Shown: in pieces, positions 34,746-44,297 of the stretch
Numbering within the stretch: position 1 is the stretch's first letter
Layout: each line of letters begins with the position of its first letter
Assembly (NCBI RefSeq): GCF_003112535.1
Contig: NZ_BEWA01000025.1
Coordinates: 1-64,000 of the forward strand
Length of the DNA: 64,000 nucleotides
Direction: 5' to 3'
From: Streptomyces rishiriensis
GTDB taxonomy: Bacteria; Actinomycetota; Actinomycetes; Streptomycetales; Streptomycetaceae
The notes under the pieces: model-generated
What the model was told of the DNA's origin: nothing
Seen by the model: the letters and a program-made list of their open reading frames with translations, nothing else
Database searches by the model: none
Translations under genes and position numbers: made by a program

Positions 34746-35711
34746 GTGGAATCCGACTACGACGAGCTGGATCGTCGGCTCGTGCACGCCCTGCAGATCG
34801 ACGGCCGTGCTCCGTTCAGCACCATCGCCGAGGTTCTCGGCGTGTCGGATCGCACCATCGCCCGCCGGTACGCCCGGTTGCGGTCGGCCGGGGCGATACG
34901 GGTGCTGGGCGGGGTCGACCCCACCGTGCTGGGCGCCGTCCTGTGGTTTCTGCGGGTGCGATGTGCGCCCGCAGCGTCGCTCCCGGTCGCCGAGGCGCTG
35001 GCGAGACGCCCCGACACGTCCTGGGTGAGCCTCAGCTCCGGCGGCACCGAGATCACCTGCGTGGTGCGTACCGAGAGCGAGGCGGACAGCGAGGCACTGT
35101 TGCTGGCCAAACTCCCCCGTACCCCGCGCGTGGAGGGCGTGACCGCACACTCCTTGCTGCACGCCTTCTACGGCGGCCCGGACAACCTGGTCGGAAAGCT
35201 CGGGTCGCTGGACACGGAGGCGATCGAGCGACTGCGCCCGCCTCCGATGCCGCATCGACGGGGACCGGTGCGCCTCGACGACGGTGACCGCAAACTCCTC
35301 GCCCTGCTCGCCACCGACGGCCGGACCGGGTTCGAGCAGTTGGCCGCGGCGACCGGCTGGTCCCCGACAACGGTCCGGCGCAGGATGACGGAGCTGCGCG
35401 AACATGGCCTGCTCTATCTCGACATCGACGTCGACTGGCGCATGTTCGGCGTGAGCGCCCGAACCTTGCTCTGGCTCTCGGTCGCCCCAGCACACCTGGA
35501 GGAGGCCGGTCAGGCGCTGGCCGGACACCCGGAGATCGCGTTCGCCGCCGCCACGACCGGCCCGACCAACCTGTACGCGAGCGTGGTGTGCACGAACCAA
35601 CAGGAGCTGTACCGGTATCTGACCACCCGGGTCGCCGCGCTCCCCGCCATCACACACCTCGAGACGGCACCAGTGATCAGGACCGTCAAGCAGGCAGCGA
35701 ACCAGACATAG
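34746..35711 (+). CDS. Lrp/AsnC-family regulator, duplicated
   Basis: A 321-residue protein with two AsnC helix-turn-helices: first LVHALQIDGRAPFSTIAEVL followed by SDRTIARRYARLRS, and second LLALLATDGRTGFEQLAAAT followed by SPTTVRRRMTELRE. Each is followed by a RAM-like ligand domain. The GTG at 34746 lies 7 nt after TAGCCT, with TTGCGT 17 bp further up. This suggests a leaderless mRNA with -35 at 34710-34715 and -10 at 34733-34738. It is divergent from the monooxygenase, which it probably controls in response to a small aromatic or amino-acid effector. Confidence 0.88.
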   Translation: MESDYDELDRRLVHALQIDGRAPFSTIAEVLGVSDRTIARRYARLRSAGAIRVLGGVDPTVLGAVLWFLRVRCAPAASLPVAEALARRPDTSWVSLSSGGTEITCVVRTESEADSEALLLAKLPRTPRVEGVTAHSLLHAFYGGPDNLVGKLGSLDTEAIERLRPPPMPHRRGPVRLDDGDRKLLALLATDGRTGFEQLAAATGWSPTTVRRRMTELREHGLLYLDIDVDWRMFGVSARTLLWLSVAPAHLEEAGQALAGHPEIAFAAATTGPTNLYASVVCTNQQELYRYLTTRVAALPAITHLETAPVIRTVKQAANQT

Positions 35712-35780
35712 CAACCGACCGGCCCTGCCGTCGCGATCGCGCAAAGCACACTGCTCGGCACGAGTTCGGCGCGCTACCTG

Positions 35781-36345
35781 TCACCAGCAGGGGTCAGTAG
35801 TCGAGGTCGAGGTAGTCGGGCCGTCGAGGCTGACGTCGGTGAGTCCGGTGGCCCGGTTTCCGCCGTCTTGGAAGTACACGTCTTTGAGGCCTTCGGCGAT
35901 GATCTGGCGCATCTGCTGGTCGCTGGCTCCGCAGTCGCGGGCGTTGAAGCGGCCTTGTGCGCAGGTGACGGGGGAGGTGGACGGTGAGGCGGCGGATGCG
36001 TCCGTCGCCGGTGGTGCCGATGGGTGCGGTGTAACCGAACCGGGCCGGGCCCGGGTCTCCATTGTGATCCCGCGCGTGGTGGCAGCCGGCGTCTACGGCG
36101 ACGGTGTGGGTCTGGCACCAGGCGGGTCCTGTCGGCCGGGTGCCGTCGGGGGTGAAGGGCGAGGGCAGGCGTGGGTCCGCATCGATGTGGGAGAGGTCGA
36201 CCAGCCAGGAGCCGGGGATCTTCGGGTTGAACACCGGACGGTGGAAGTGGTCGGGTGCGCTGAGGCCGACGACGAGGCGGGCGGCGGCGGCGAGGAAGGC
36301 GGTGTTGGGGTCGCCGAAGGTCAAGTGGCTCGCGAGCAAGGCCAC
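35781..36345 (-). pseudogene. Hypothetical protein, frameshifted
   Basis: Start MALLASHLTFGDPNTAFLAA, then PVFNPKIPGSWLVDLSHIDA and FGYTAPIGTTGDGRIRRLTV in one frame. After a slip near 35970 it goes on as SPVTCAQGRFNARDCGASDQ and IIAEGLKDVYFQDGGNRATG in another frame, ending at 35781. The joined product would be about 185 residues with several Cys. It is reminiscent of conserved hypothetical proteins of actinomycete plasmids and integrative elements, but I do not recognise a function. Confidence 0.5.
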
Positions 36346-36394
36346 CAGGAGCCGGTGCGCCGTGGGCCAGAGCAGCGCGCTTTCCAGCGTGAGG

Positions 36395-36650
36395 CCCGCC
36401 GCCCTGTCTGCACCGAATGCGGTGCCGAGGTCACCGACGAACGGTGGAAGGAATTCGAGCGCGTCGGCTGGGGGTCGGCTGGGGTGTTCCTCAAGGGCCC
36501 CGCCCGTCTCTGTGCGGGGACTGCGACCGGCGGTTCGTCACCGACATACAGCAAGCCCGGCCGGCCGCGCATCAGCATCAGGAACAGGGCCAGGAGGCCG
36601 TGCCCGAGCAGAAGCCAGCGGAACCTGGCGCCCCCGTTTTCCGCGGATGA
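36395..36650 (+). pseudogene. Small zinc-ribbon protein of integrative elements, frameshifted
   Basis: RPVCTECGAEVTDERWKEFE then RVGWG is read in one frame, and, after a slip near 36480, LCGDCDRRFVTDIQQARPA in another, ending at 36650. The two CxxC pairs form a zinc ribbon typical of small proteins in pSAM2-like actinomycete integrative elements. No clear start is seen before the first CxxC. It sits beside other short hypothetical genes (36708 and 35781) that may be leftovers of the same element. Confidence 0.55.
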
Positions 36651-36707
36651 TGCATGACGCCCCCGGCCGACTCGCCCGCCGAACCTGCCCGGGGCACGCT
36701 GGAAGGC

Positions 36708-36932
36708 ATGACCAGCGCGCCGATCGTCGTGCACCGGCCCACCCTCTCGGGCGGCCGGAGAGTCACCGTGCACAGCAGCGGCCGGGACGAGATCCTCGGC
36801 ACCGCCTACAGCGACCACGACCTGGTCGTGTTCCTCGAGGGTGCCGGCGTCGCCGACCCCGAGGTCATCCTGGACGACCCGCAGTGGGTGGAGTGGCGCG
36901 GCGGTCCCGCCCACGAGTTCAGCGCCGCCTGA
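36708..36932 (+). CDS. Small hypothetical protein
   Basis: A 74-residue acidic protein, MTSAPIVVHRPTLSGGRRVT at the start and VEWRGGPAHEFSAA at the end. GGAAGG lies just upstream of the ATG at 36708. The ending and the LVVFLEGAGVADPEVILDDP segment match a conserved family of short Streptomyces proteins with no assigned role. It may be part of the same element remnant as its left-hand neighbour. Confidence 0.6.
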   Translation: MTSAPIVVHRPTLSGGRRVTVHSSGRDEILGTAYSDHDLVVFLEGAGVADPEVILDDPQWVEWRGGPAHEFSAA

Positions 36933-37298
36933 CGCGAGGGCAAGTGAGGTCTTCTCGGCGACCTGACGGTTGCAGGCAGGGACGGTGCAGGGGCCGACTT
37001 GGCTTCCCAGGCTTGCCACCGGACCCACAAGTACGCGCACGGCGGCATGCGGCTGTGCCAGGGCGCGCGGCACCTCTCCTGGAGCAGTGGGGCCCACACG
37101 TACGCGACCTCAGCACCCGCACCTGACGGGGTTGCCGGTCCGGGTCGGATGCGGGGGTCGGACGAGGGCGGACGGGCCGGGTGCTGTGACGGGCGGTGGG
37201 GGAGCGAGGTGCATGGTTGGTGTCCTTCCGGCGGCGCGTGCGGGGCTCTCAGGGCTGCCGCCGGGAAAGGTAGCCCGTGCCCGTGCCCGTGCCCGTGG
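36933..37298. other. Intergenic stretch with a hexamer tandem repeat
   Basis: No gene is apparent. Four perfect copies of GCCCGT fill 37273-37296, ending 2 bp before the stop codon of the ZIP transporter gene on the minus strand. Confidence 0.6.
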
Positions 37299-38126
37299 TC
37301 AGGCGCCCGCGGCTGTGACAACGGCGTCGGTGGCGAAGCCGAGCAGGAGGCCGAGGAGGATGCTCCAGGTGGTGAGCGTCTTGAGGCCGGTTTTGCGGGC
37401 CACGGCCAGTAGTTCGATGACGACGTAGAGGATCGAGCCGGCGGCGAGGCCGAGGAAGGCGATCGACAGGGTGTCACTGACGAGGTGCTGGCCCACGAGG
37501 GTGCCCAGGAAGGTCGGGCCGCCGCCGATCAGGCCGAGCCAGAGCAGGGAGAGCCAGGAGGGACGTTCGCCCTCGGCGGCGAGCGGGGCGACGATGCCGA
37601 AGCCTTCGGTGGCGTTGTGCAGGCCGAAGCCGAGGATCAGCAGGAGGGCGAGGGAGAGTTCGCCTTGGGCGGCGGAGCTGCCGATGGCGAGGCCCTCGGC
37701 GAAGTTGTGCAGGCCGATGCCGGTGGCGATCATCAGGGCCAGTGAGGCCGCCTGGCTGCGGGTCTTGGGCGCCAGTTCGGCGGAGGTAGCGGCGCCTGGG
37801 CCCGTGGGCCGGGTGGCGGCCTCGCGGCGGCGGGTGATCCAACCGTCGTAGTGGACGAGCCCCGCCAGGCCGACGGTCAGGCCGGCGGCGAGGGTGAAGC
37901 CGCCGGATGCCACCGTGCCCCAGGTGTGTTGGCCCAATGCCTCGTCGATGGGCTCCCAGGCGTGGGTCAGCACGTCCCAGACGAGGAAGATCAGGATTCC
38001 GATGGCGACGGCGTTCAGGCCGGCCCTGAGTCGGGGCGTGGGGGAGCGGAGGCGGCCGAGGGGGAGGCCGAGGTAGATGGTGAAGCCTGCGATGGCTCCG
38101 AGCAGGGCGATGTTGCCGCTGGACAT
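37299..38126 (-). CDS. ZIP-family divalent metal transporter
   Basis: A 275-residue integral membrane protein of the ZIP (ZupT) family, which imports Zn, Fe or Mn. Eight helices are visible. The transport-site motifs are GIGLHNFAEGLAIGSSAAQG in helix 4 (His-Asn-x-x-Glu-Gly) and GLHNATEGFGIVAPL in helix 5. A His/acidic loop is short. The ATG at 38126 follows GGAGTT-type sequence. A palindromic AGGCAAG-G-CTTGCCT element lies about 50 bp upstream of the start, so a DtxR-type metal repressor may control it. The metal is not certain. Confidence 0.88.
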   Translation of the reverse strand: MSSGNIALLGAIAGFTIYLGLPLGRLRSPTPRLRAGLNAVAIGILIFLVWDVLTHAWEPIDEALGQHTWGTVASGGFTLAAGLTVGLAGLVHYDGWITRRREAATRPTGPGAATSAELAPKTRSQAASLALMIATGIGLHNFAEGLAIGSSAAQGELSLALLLILGFGLHNATEGFGIVAPLAAEGERPSWLSLLWLGLIGGGPTFLGTLVGQHLVSDTLSIAFLGLAAGSILYVVIELLAVARKTGLKTLTTWSILLGLLLGFATDAVVTAAGA

Positions 38127-38172
38127 GGGAACTCCGGTCTGACGTGCACGGGAAGCGCCCAGAACATAAGGC

Positions 38173-38187
38173 AGGCAAGGCTTGCCT
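38173..38187. promoter_or_regulatory. Candidate DtxR/IdeR-type metal box
   Basis: AGGCAAG-G-CTTGCCT is a perfect 7-bp inverted repeat around one base. On the minus strand it reads TTAGGCAAGCCTTGCCTGC, resembling the TTAGGTTAGGCTAACCTAA consensus of DtxR/IdeR proteins at both ends but not at the inner arms. It lies 47 bp upstream of the ZIP transporter. Confidence 0.5.
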
Positions 38188-38296
38188 AACAATACTGTCG
38201 GATCAGACTTCAACGAACCTTTGGGAAGTCATGGCGGGAGCCATGCCTGCGAGCGAATCGCGGCCAGAGCATGATCCCGCTCCGATCGGAGGGGTG

Positions 38297-38465
38297 TCAG
38301 GCGGCCAGCTTGTTGAATTTGCGGATCTGCTGGTCGAAGACCCTGGTGGGAGCGATGCGGCGTAGCAGGCTGATGCGCCGGGCGAACGGGCCGGCGGTGG
38401 AGCGCAGCCGCGGCTTGCGTGCGGTGGCCGCCGTGACGATGGCCTGAGCGACGACGGTGGGGGCG
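38297..38465 (-). pseudogene. SDR oxidoreductase, C-terminal scrap
   Basis: VAQAIVTAATARKPRLRSTA followed by ISLLRRIAPTRVFDQQIRKF and NKLAA-stop matches the last 55 residues of a group of Streptomyces SDRs. The dinucleotide motif and active site are missing; the break at about 38465 meets the truncated WD40 gene. Confidence 0.65.
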
Positions 38466-38499
38466 TCGCCGCCGGTCGCCGAACTCGCCGAACCCGGCC

Positions 38500-40645
38500 A
38501 CGGCAAAGAAGCACCCCTGCGTCGCACCGGCACACCCCGACCCCCACGACGCCCCCACCCCCTCCGCCGCACGGCGGGTCGCCGAGGTCGCCGACGCGAT
38601 GCGGACCACCGACCCGCGCACCGCGATCTGCTGGGCGTCGCCGCCTGGCGGGTGGCGCCGCTGCCCGAGGCCCGCCGGGCCCTGCTCGGCTCCCTCGCCC
38701 AGGCGGAGCACGCGATCTTCACCGACCCGGCCGCGGGCGACGGCCCGAGACGGTTCCTCGCCGACTCCGGCCGTACGCTGCTCAGCGTCGAGGGCCGTAC
38801 CTGGCGGACCTGGGACGTGCGCAGGGCCCGCCGTACCGGCTCCGGGCGGCTCCCGGCCGGCCAGGTGTTCGCGGCCGGCCCCGACGCCCGCGTCCTCGCC
38901 CTCACCTCCGGCGACGGCATGCGGCTGTGGGACACGGTCACCGGCCGCTGGACCGGCGACCCGCGCCCGCTCCCCTTCACCCTCGCCGACCTGGCCAACG
39001 GCGGCTTTCTGGTGAGCGAGGGGGACGACGTACGGCTGCACTCGGTCACGGACGGCCGGGTACTGTTCGAGAACCGTTCGGCCGGCCTGGTGACCCCGGC
39101 CCTGAGCAAGGACGGCCGGCTGGTCGCCCTCTGTCCCGAGGGCAAGACCCCGCAGCTCCGGGACGCCGCCCGCCACCGCACCCTGCCCGGCCCGTGGGAG
39201 CGGGCCCGGGATCTGTGCGCGGAGGACCAGGAGACCTCCCTGGTGTTCGGATGCCCACGCCTCGCCGCCCTCTCGACGTCCGGCGTGCGCGTCTGGGACA
39301 CCGCCAAGGGCCGCGCGCTCGCGAGCTTCGCCGACCCGGGCGCGCAGTGGGCCTCCTTCAGCGCGGACGGACATTTCCTCGCCACGGCCGACAGCGCGGA
39401 GCTCAAGGTCTGGCGGCTCTCCGACCCCGCCACCCCCGCCTTCCGCCACTCCCTCAACAGCCAACACCTGTACGGCCTCGCCTGGGACCCCACCCACCAC
39501 TCGGTTCTGCGCTACCTCGAAGGCCACCGTCCACTGCCTGAACCTGGGCACCGCGCTCACGCCGGCCTGGCGCGAGCGTCCACAGGCGGCCGTACTGCTG
39601 GCGCCGGACGGCCGTGCGTACGCCACAGCCGAACGCACCGGCGGCGCGCGCTACCGTTTCGAGCTGCGCGCCACCTTCGACGGCCGCCTCCTGCGCACGC
39701 TCCCCGCCCCGCCCCCACCGGTGTCGCGCGACCCCGCCGAACCGGTCGTCCAGGACACGGTGGCCCTGCGCGTTCAGCCCGGACGGCAAGGCGCTCTCCT
39801 ACGGCGTCTCCGCCCCCGGCAGAGAGGCGGCGCCGCTGCGCTTCACGGTCTGGGACCCGGCCCACGACCGCGCCCGCACCACCGCACCCGACCTGGCCAC
39901 CCCGAAGTCCGCCGCCCCTGTGGTCACCCTCGCCCTCGGGCCCGGCGGCCGCACCCTGTACGCGGCCCGGCTGCCGGTGCTCGGCGACCCGAGCGACGAG
40001 GCGTGGTACACCGCGAGGGGCCGGCGGGTGTCGGTCCTGTCCGGCCTGACCAGCTCCGACCTGGCCGTGCACCCCGATGGCGGCCTCCTCGTCGGCGACA
40101 ACCGCACCGCCCGCCTGCCCTGCGGGAAGGTCACCGGCGCGGGCCTCGTCCAGGGCGAACAGATCGGCGCGCTCGCCGTCGCCGCCGACGGCTCCCGCTT
40201 CGCGGCGGGCGACCAGACCGGCCGAGTCGCCCTGCGGGACGGGGAGTTGACTTACCGTATGGGCGTGCTGCGCAACGTCTTCCCCGTCCCGCTCGGCGAC
40301 GAGCCCGAACCGGTCAGCGCGCTCGACGTCAGCCCCGACGGCAAAACCCTGGCCGTCGGCGGCGGCACCGGCACGCTCCAACTCTGGGACATCGCCACTC
40401 AACAGCCCTTGGGCGGCCGCCTCGTCACCCCGGGCGGGCGGATCGACTCGCTGTCCTTCAGCGCTGACAGCGCCACGCTGTACGCGAGCAGCGCCCACGT
40501 CCCCCTCCAGCGCTACGCCATCGACCCGACGCGCGCGACGTCGGCGGTCTGCGAGCGGGCACGGGGGAGTCTGACGCGGGAGCAGTGGCAGACGTACGTG
40601 CCGGAGGTGCCGTATCGGAAGGTCTGCGCGGCCGGCTCTCGCTGA
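38500..40645 (+). pseudogene. WD40-repeat protein, 5'-truncated with several frameshifts
   Basis: This is the C-terminal beta-propeller part of a large Streptomyces WD40 protein, of the type with an N-terminal ATPase or protease. VAEVADAMRTTDPRTA is followed, after a slip near 38625, by LLGVAAWRVAPLPEARRALL. Repeats then show GHFLATADSAELKVWRL, ALDVSPDGKTLAVGGGTGTL and SLSFSADSATLYASS. Further slips occur near 39525 and 39770. It ends with a Cys-containing tail (SAVCERARGSLTREQW and YRKVCAAG). The N-terminal ATPase region is absent. It is very unlikely to be expressed as one protein. Confidence 0.75.
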
Positions 40646-40986
40646 GGTCAGGCCGTGGCGAGCTCGCACCACACGTACTTGCTCCGGTCGCCGAAACCGG
40701 GACAGCGGCTGCCAGCGACCGACGAGCCGTCGTCCATTGCCGCGTCCCCTGCCGCGCGCAGCAACAGACGCTTCAGTGACGTCGCGGGGCCCTGGCCGCC
40801 GGGGCCGGGCAGGGTGCCCTGCTGCTCAATGTCACGGAGTCAGGTCTCGTCGGCGAGCGCGGCCGCCCGTTGCGCCGGCTGTGAAGCCACGCAGCCGCTT
40901 CGGCATCGGACGCCGTCGGTGATCACGGTCACCACGGACGTGCCCGCGGTGGGCCCGGAAACCCGGGCCGGGCCATGGAGGTCGGG
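40646..40986. other. Stretch without an assignable gene
   Basis: On the minus strand one frame ends at about 40650 with CPGFGDRSKYVWCELATA and includes LKRLLLRAAGDAAMDDGSSV; another frame (about 40860-40980) contains GTSVVTVITDGVRCRSG. They look like pieces of a decayed gene, possibly an ATP-binding regulatory protein, but I cannot support a family. Confidence 0.35.
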
Positions 40987-41430
40987 TCACCCGGCGCGCT
41001 GGGTCGTCTCCCCGGCCTGAGCGGGTACGGCGGGCAGGGGGACGGTGCAGGAGGCGCAGCGTCGGGCCTGTGCGGGGACGGGGCTGAGGCATTCGGGGCA
41101 GTCCCGTTTGGGGGCCTGGACGTCTTGGTGCGGGGCGAGGCGTTCGTGGAGCTTGTTGATCGGGAGCACGACCAGGAAGTACAGAGCGCTGGCGAGGAGG
41201 AGGAAGCTGATCGCCGCGTTGATGAAGGCGCCGTAGGGGAACTTCGTGGCGCCTACGGTGAAGGTCTTGCGGCCTATGTCGCCCGTGGCGCCGGTGGCCA
41301 GCCCGACGAGTGGTGTCAGCAAGGCGCTGACGAAGCCGTTCACCACGGCGGTGAACGCTGCCCCGATGACGATGCCGACGGCCAGGTCGACCACGTTGCC
41401 GCGCAGGATGAAGCTGCGGAAGCCCTTCAC
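40987..41430 (-). CDS. mscL: Large-conductance mechanosensitive channel
   Basis: A 147-residue MscL. The N-terminal MKGFRSFILRGNVVDLAVGI with VIGAAFTAVVNGFVSALLTP is the gate-forming helix. FPYGAFINAAISFLLLASAL is the second membrane helix, and LPINKLHERL starts the cytoplasmic helix. A C-terminal zinc-ribbon CPECLSPVPAQARRCASC extends beyond the Escherichia coli length; such extensions are seen in other actinobacteria. It releases solutes on hypo-osmotic shock. Confidence 0.93.
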   Translation of the reverse strand: MKGFRSFILRGNVVDLAVGIVIGAAFTAVVNGFVSALLTPLVGLATGATGDIGRKTFTVGATKFPYGAFINAAISFLLLASALYFLVVLPINKLHERLAPHQDVQAPKRDCPECLSPVPAQARRCASCTVPLPAVPAQAGETTQRAG

Positions 41431-41448
41431 CTTCTCACTCCCAAGAGA

Positions 41449-41836
41449 TTCTTGACCTGGCCACGGTGTGGCCCGCCTTGTGGCAGCTCCTCCCGGACGC
41501 CCCGCGTCAGCAGATCGAAGCGGGCCGCGAAGCCCTCGGCCGCGCTACCACCCTGGTGGCCTGGGCGGTCTTGTAGCGGTCCTCGCGGTCTGGCGGTGGC
41601 CCGCACCGCCGCCGGCGGTCGCCACGTACGTCACTGGCCGGCTCCGTATGCGCAGTGGTGTGGACGCCTACGCGGCCCTCATCGAGGCGTCGGTCCCCGT
41701 GTACGTCGCCGAACTGGCCGAGCGCCTGTACGTGGCCGCCCAGGGGGTCGTCGGCAGGCGCACGGGATGGGAGATCACCTGCCTGCTGCAGGGCAAGCAT
41801 CACCTCATCGACCTGACGGCCCACGAACCCCAGTAA
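41449..41836 (+). pseudogene. Hypothetical protein of integrative elements, interrupted
   Basis: SQEILDLATVWPALWQLLPD then APRQQIEAGREALGRATTLV and AWAVL is read up to a TAG at about 41575. In another frame the family resumes with VATYVTGRLRMRSGVDAYAA and LIEASVPVYVAEL, then TGWEITCLLQGKHHLIDLTA. The family, a one-helix protein in Streptomyces mobile elements, has no known function. The gene has both a nonsense codon and a shift. Confidence 0.6.
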
Positions 41837-41920
41837 TCAGCGCCGGCCAGGCAGCGGGGGAGACGGCGGACCGCTCTGCCCGCACGCTGACCACCGGCAA
41901 CGTTTGCAGCAGGGGATGAC

Positions 41921-43123
41921 TTACTCTCCCCCGTCGGCGGATTGGAGCTGGAAGTCGACGACCACGCAGCCAACCTGTCCGTCATCGGTGCGGCCGATCC
42001 AGACGGGGTAGGCCCCGTCGCCCTGGCCGGCACGGAAGGCGATGAGATTCGGCTCGGGCGCCGTGCCGGGCATTTCGACGCTGACATGGCTGGCGAGGGG
42101 TACGAACAGGCCCTCGTCCAGCTGGTCTTCGATCACCGTCCGAGTCGCATCCATGAAAGCAACGGTGCCGGTATCCACGCCGACCCCGAAGAACTTGCCG
42201 TCGCCGAGCAGCCCCAGGTCCTCGTCCGGCCGGAGGACCATTTCCCACTCGCGGGGCGGGACGTCCAGGAACGTCACCTTGGCCCCGGCGACATGGACCC
42301 CACCTGTCGTGCGCAAAAGTGACAGCGTGACCGGGAACTCGCCCGGTGGCACAGCCACGGTCCGCGGGTCTCCGATCCAGCCGGGATCCAAAACCGCCAG
42401 TTGCCCTGACGTGATCCGCAGCAGGCCGGCGTCAACGGGCTCGACGACGGCCGACCCGTCCGGAGTGTCGCGCGCGCCCGGGCTGAACAGTTGCTCGATT
42501 CCAGTGGCGCGCAGCGGTCCCGATCCTTCGTCCACCGACACGTCGCTCAGGACTATGGTCGTGGCGGGTTCGTGGCCCTGCTGGGCGAGGAACGGCGCGA
42601 ACACCTGCCAGTCGCCGAATTCCGGTACGGGGCAGAGGAAGTCCTCGGCGGATGCCGGGAACCGCCGCACGGGGACGCTCGACGGGCCGGACATCCGCGC
42701 GTGCAGTGGCTCTGTCGACGCTCCCCGCGGCTGGGCAAACTCGGACCTCACCTCGACCTGCCCGTCGGCCGAGACGGTCGTGGTCTCCTCGACATCCCAC
42801 TTCGAGGACGAGTGCTCCTGCTCGCCGGAAAACTGCCATCGGGTATTCCGATGAGCCAACAACATGCCCTTGCTGTGCGGCTTGAGGTCGATCATCTGCA
42901 TGCACCAGGACCTGTCGTCGAACAGATACACACGCCACATTCGACGCGGCCAGTATTCGACCAGTGCCAGCGGTCGCTCCCGCGCGGACAGCAGTACCGC
43001 GTAATCCATCCCGGCAGCATGTCTGCGTGCCGCAACCGCGCGCGACATCGGGTCCGGATGGGTCATACCCCGATAGGAACCCCACATCTCGCCGTACGAC
43101 ACCTCAAGCCTGTCGAAGATCAC
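41921..43123 (-). CDS. DUF4241 domain protein
   Basis: A 400-residue protein. The C-terminal 200 residues carry the DUF4241 features: LRITSGQLAVLDPGWIGD, ARTVIEDQ-like region ATRTVIEDQLDEGLFVPL, and the terminal GDGAYPVWIGRTDDGQVGCV. The first 200 residues hold DYAVLLSARERPLALVEYWP and other strands of no known type. The GTG at 43123 gives VIFDRLEVSYGEMWGSYRGM, the expected N-terminus of this group, with GGGGGGAG upstream; a Met 21 codons on is an alternative. DUF4241 proteins sometimes occur near toxin-immunity loci. Its role here is unknown. Confidence 0.8.
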   Translation of the reverse strand: MIFDRLEVSYGEMWGSYRGMTHPDPMSRAVAARRHAAGMDYAVLLSARERPLALVEYWPRRMWRVYLFDDRSWCMQMIDLKPHSKGMLLAHRNTRWQFSGEQEHSSSKWDVEETTTVSADGQVEVRSEFAQPRGASTEPLHARMSGPSSVPVRRFPASAEDFLCPVPEFGDWQVFAPFLAQQGHEPATTIVLSDVSVDEGSGPLRATGIEQLFSPGARDTPDGSAVVEPVDAGLLRITSGQLAVLDPGWIGDPRTVAVPPGEFPVTLSLLRTTGGVHVAGAKVTFLDVPPREWEMVLRPDEDLGLLGDGKFFGVGVDTGTVAFMDATRTVIEDQLDEGLFVPLASHVSVEMPGTAPEPNLIAFRAGQGDGAYPVWIGRTDDGQVGCVVVDFQLQSADGGE

Positions 43124-43640
43124 AGCCGCGCATCTCCCCCCGTGGCACCAGCCACCCCGAGCAGTGGTGCTCGACGGGTGACCCCTGCCGCAACGCCCTG
43201 CCCTTCCGAAGCTTCGTTGTGCCGCAGTCTGCCACTGAGGTGTGACACATACGATGGTGGGAGGCCCGCAACCTGGGGTTACCGCACCGCTCTGCACTGC
43301 GCAAACCGCACCCCTATTTCAAGGTGGCTGATGAAGTCCGCCTCGGTGCCGCACCCAGCGCGTGACCGACCGGACAGCAACGCCCGGCGGTGGGCCGGCA
43401 GTTGCCCGGCGCACGGTGCATCCCGGAAGCCGGCCCGCTCCGAAGCCGGGAGGCAAGGCAGGGACGGTGGCTCTGGCAGATGCAGCCCGTGACGGTGTCG
43501 ATGGGTGAGCGGGCGGGCGTACTCATACCGAGCTGAGTACGTTTCCTCATGCCGGGCGGACCTTCGCGACGCGAGTATCGGTGCAGCGGCGCGGACCAGT
43601 AGCGCCGGCCCGATCCGGTTGAGACTGTACGGAGAATCTC
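43124..43640. other. Stretch without a recognisable gene
   Basis: The left side is the promoter region of the DUF4241 gene. The rest has short open frames without ribosome sites. GGAGAA at 43631-43636 belongs to the next gene. Confidence 0.5.
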
Positions 43641-44093
43641 ATGTCCCGACGTATGGCCCTTTCCGTCGCCGCCGGCGCCGTCGTCCTGGTGGGTGCCGGT
43701 GCTTACGCCCTCGCCTACGCCGGCGAGCAGCCTCCGGCGCTGACGCACAGCACCGCCCGCTACACCGCCCCCGAGGGCGGCCGCGACGGCTCGCTCACCT
43801 TCGCCACCTCCGTCACGGCGTCCTCCGGCGTGAAGAACGTGAAGGTGCTGGCATGGCCGCAGAACTCGTCCTTCGCCAAGAACAAGCTGACCGCCAAGGA
43901 CATGGCCGCCGCGGAGCCGGCCGTCTGTGTGCCCTTCAAGAAGCACACCGCGACCTGCACCTACAGGATCGCGACCACCGCCTCCGACGCCGGGTCGTCC
44001 CCGCGCGGCGTCTGGCACGTCGCCGTTCTCGCCACCGCGCGGAACGGCGCCACCACCCTCGACACACAGGCGGCCGACTTCCTCGTCAAGTGA
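43641..44093 (+). CDS. Secreted DUF5707-like protein
   Basis: A 150-residue exported protein. The signal region is MSRRMALSVAAGAVVLVGAG with AYALAYAGEQPPA after it. The mature part is beta-rich, with STARYTAPEGGRDGSLTFAT, VTASSGVKNVKVLAWPQNSS and one likely disulfide (AVCVPFKKHTATC). This fits the DUF5707 family of Streptomyces secreted proteins. GGAGAA lies before the ATG at 43641. Its function is unknown. Confidence 0.75.
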   Translation: MSRRMALSVAAGAVVLVGAGAYALAYAGEQPPALTHSTARYTAPEGGRDGSLTFATSVTASSGVKNVKVLAWPQNSSFAKNKLTAKDMAAAEPAVCVPFKKHTATCTYRIATTASDAGSSPRGVWHVAVLATARNGATTLDTQAADFLVK

Positions 44094-44297
44094 CCCGAAC
44101 GCGCATGCCTCGTCGCCTGGGGCCTGTGGTGAAAGGGCTGGTCACAGCCACTCGTTGAGGCTGCATCAGCTCCCGTTGTGGGTGAACGACAGCTGGGCGT
44201 CATCGCCCAGGTTCCGTGCAGCGCCTCCGATCGTGGCCGGTCTCGAGACGCTGGGCGGGCATGTCTGGAGGCCGCGGTACATCCGGGGGCTGGTCGC

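Noticed and set aside
37250..37300. Tandem GTGCCC/GCCCGT units considered as a CRISPR-like repeat
   Set aside because: Units are 6 bp with no spacers; a simple tandem repeat.
40640..40980. ATP-binding anti-sigma-type protein on the minus strand
   Set aside because: Ending KYVWCEL is suggestive, but no ATP-binding N or G box is present in any frame.
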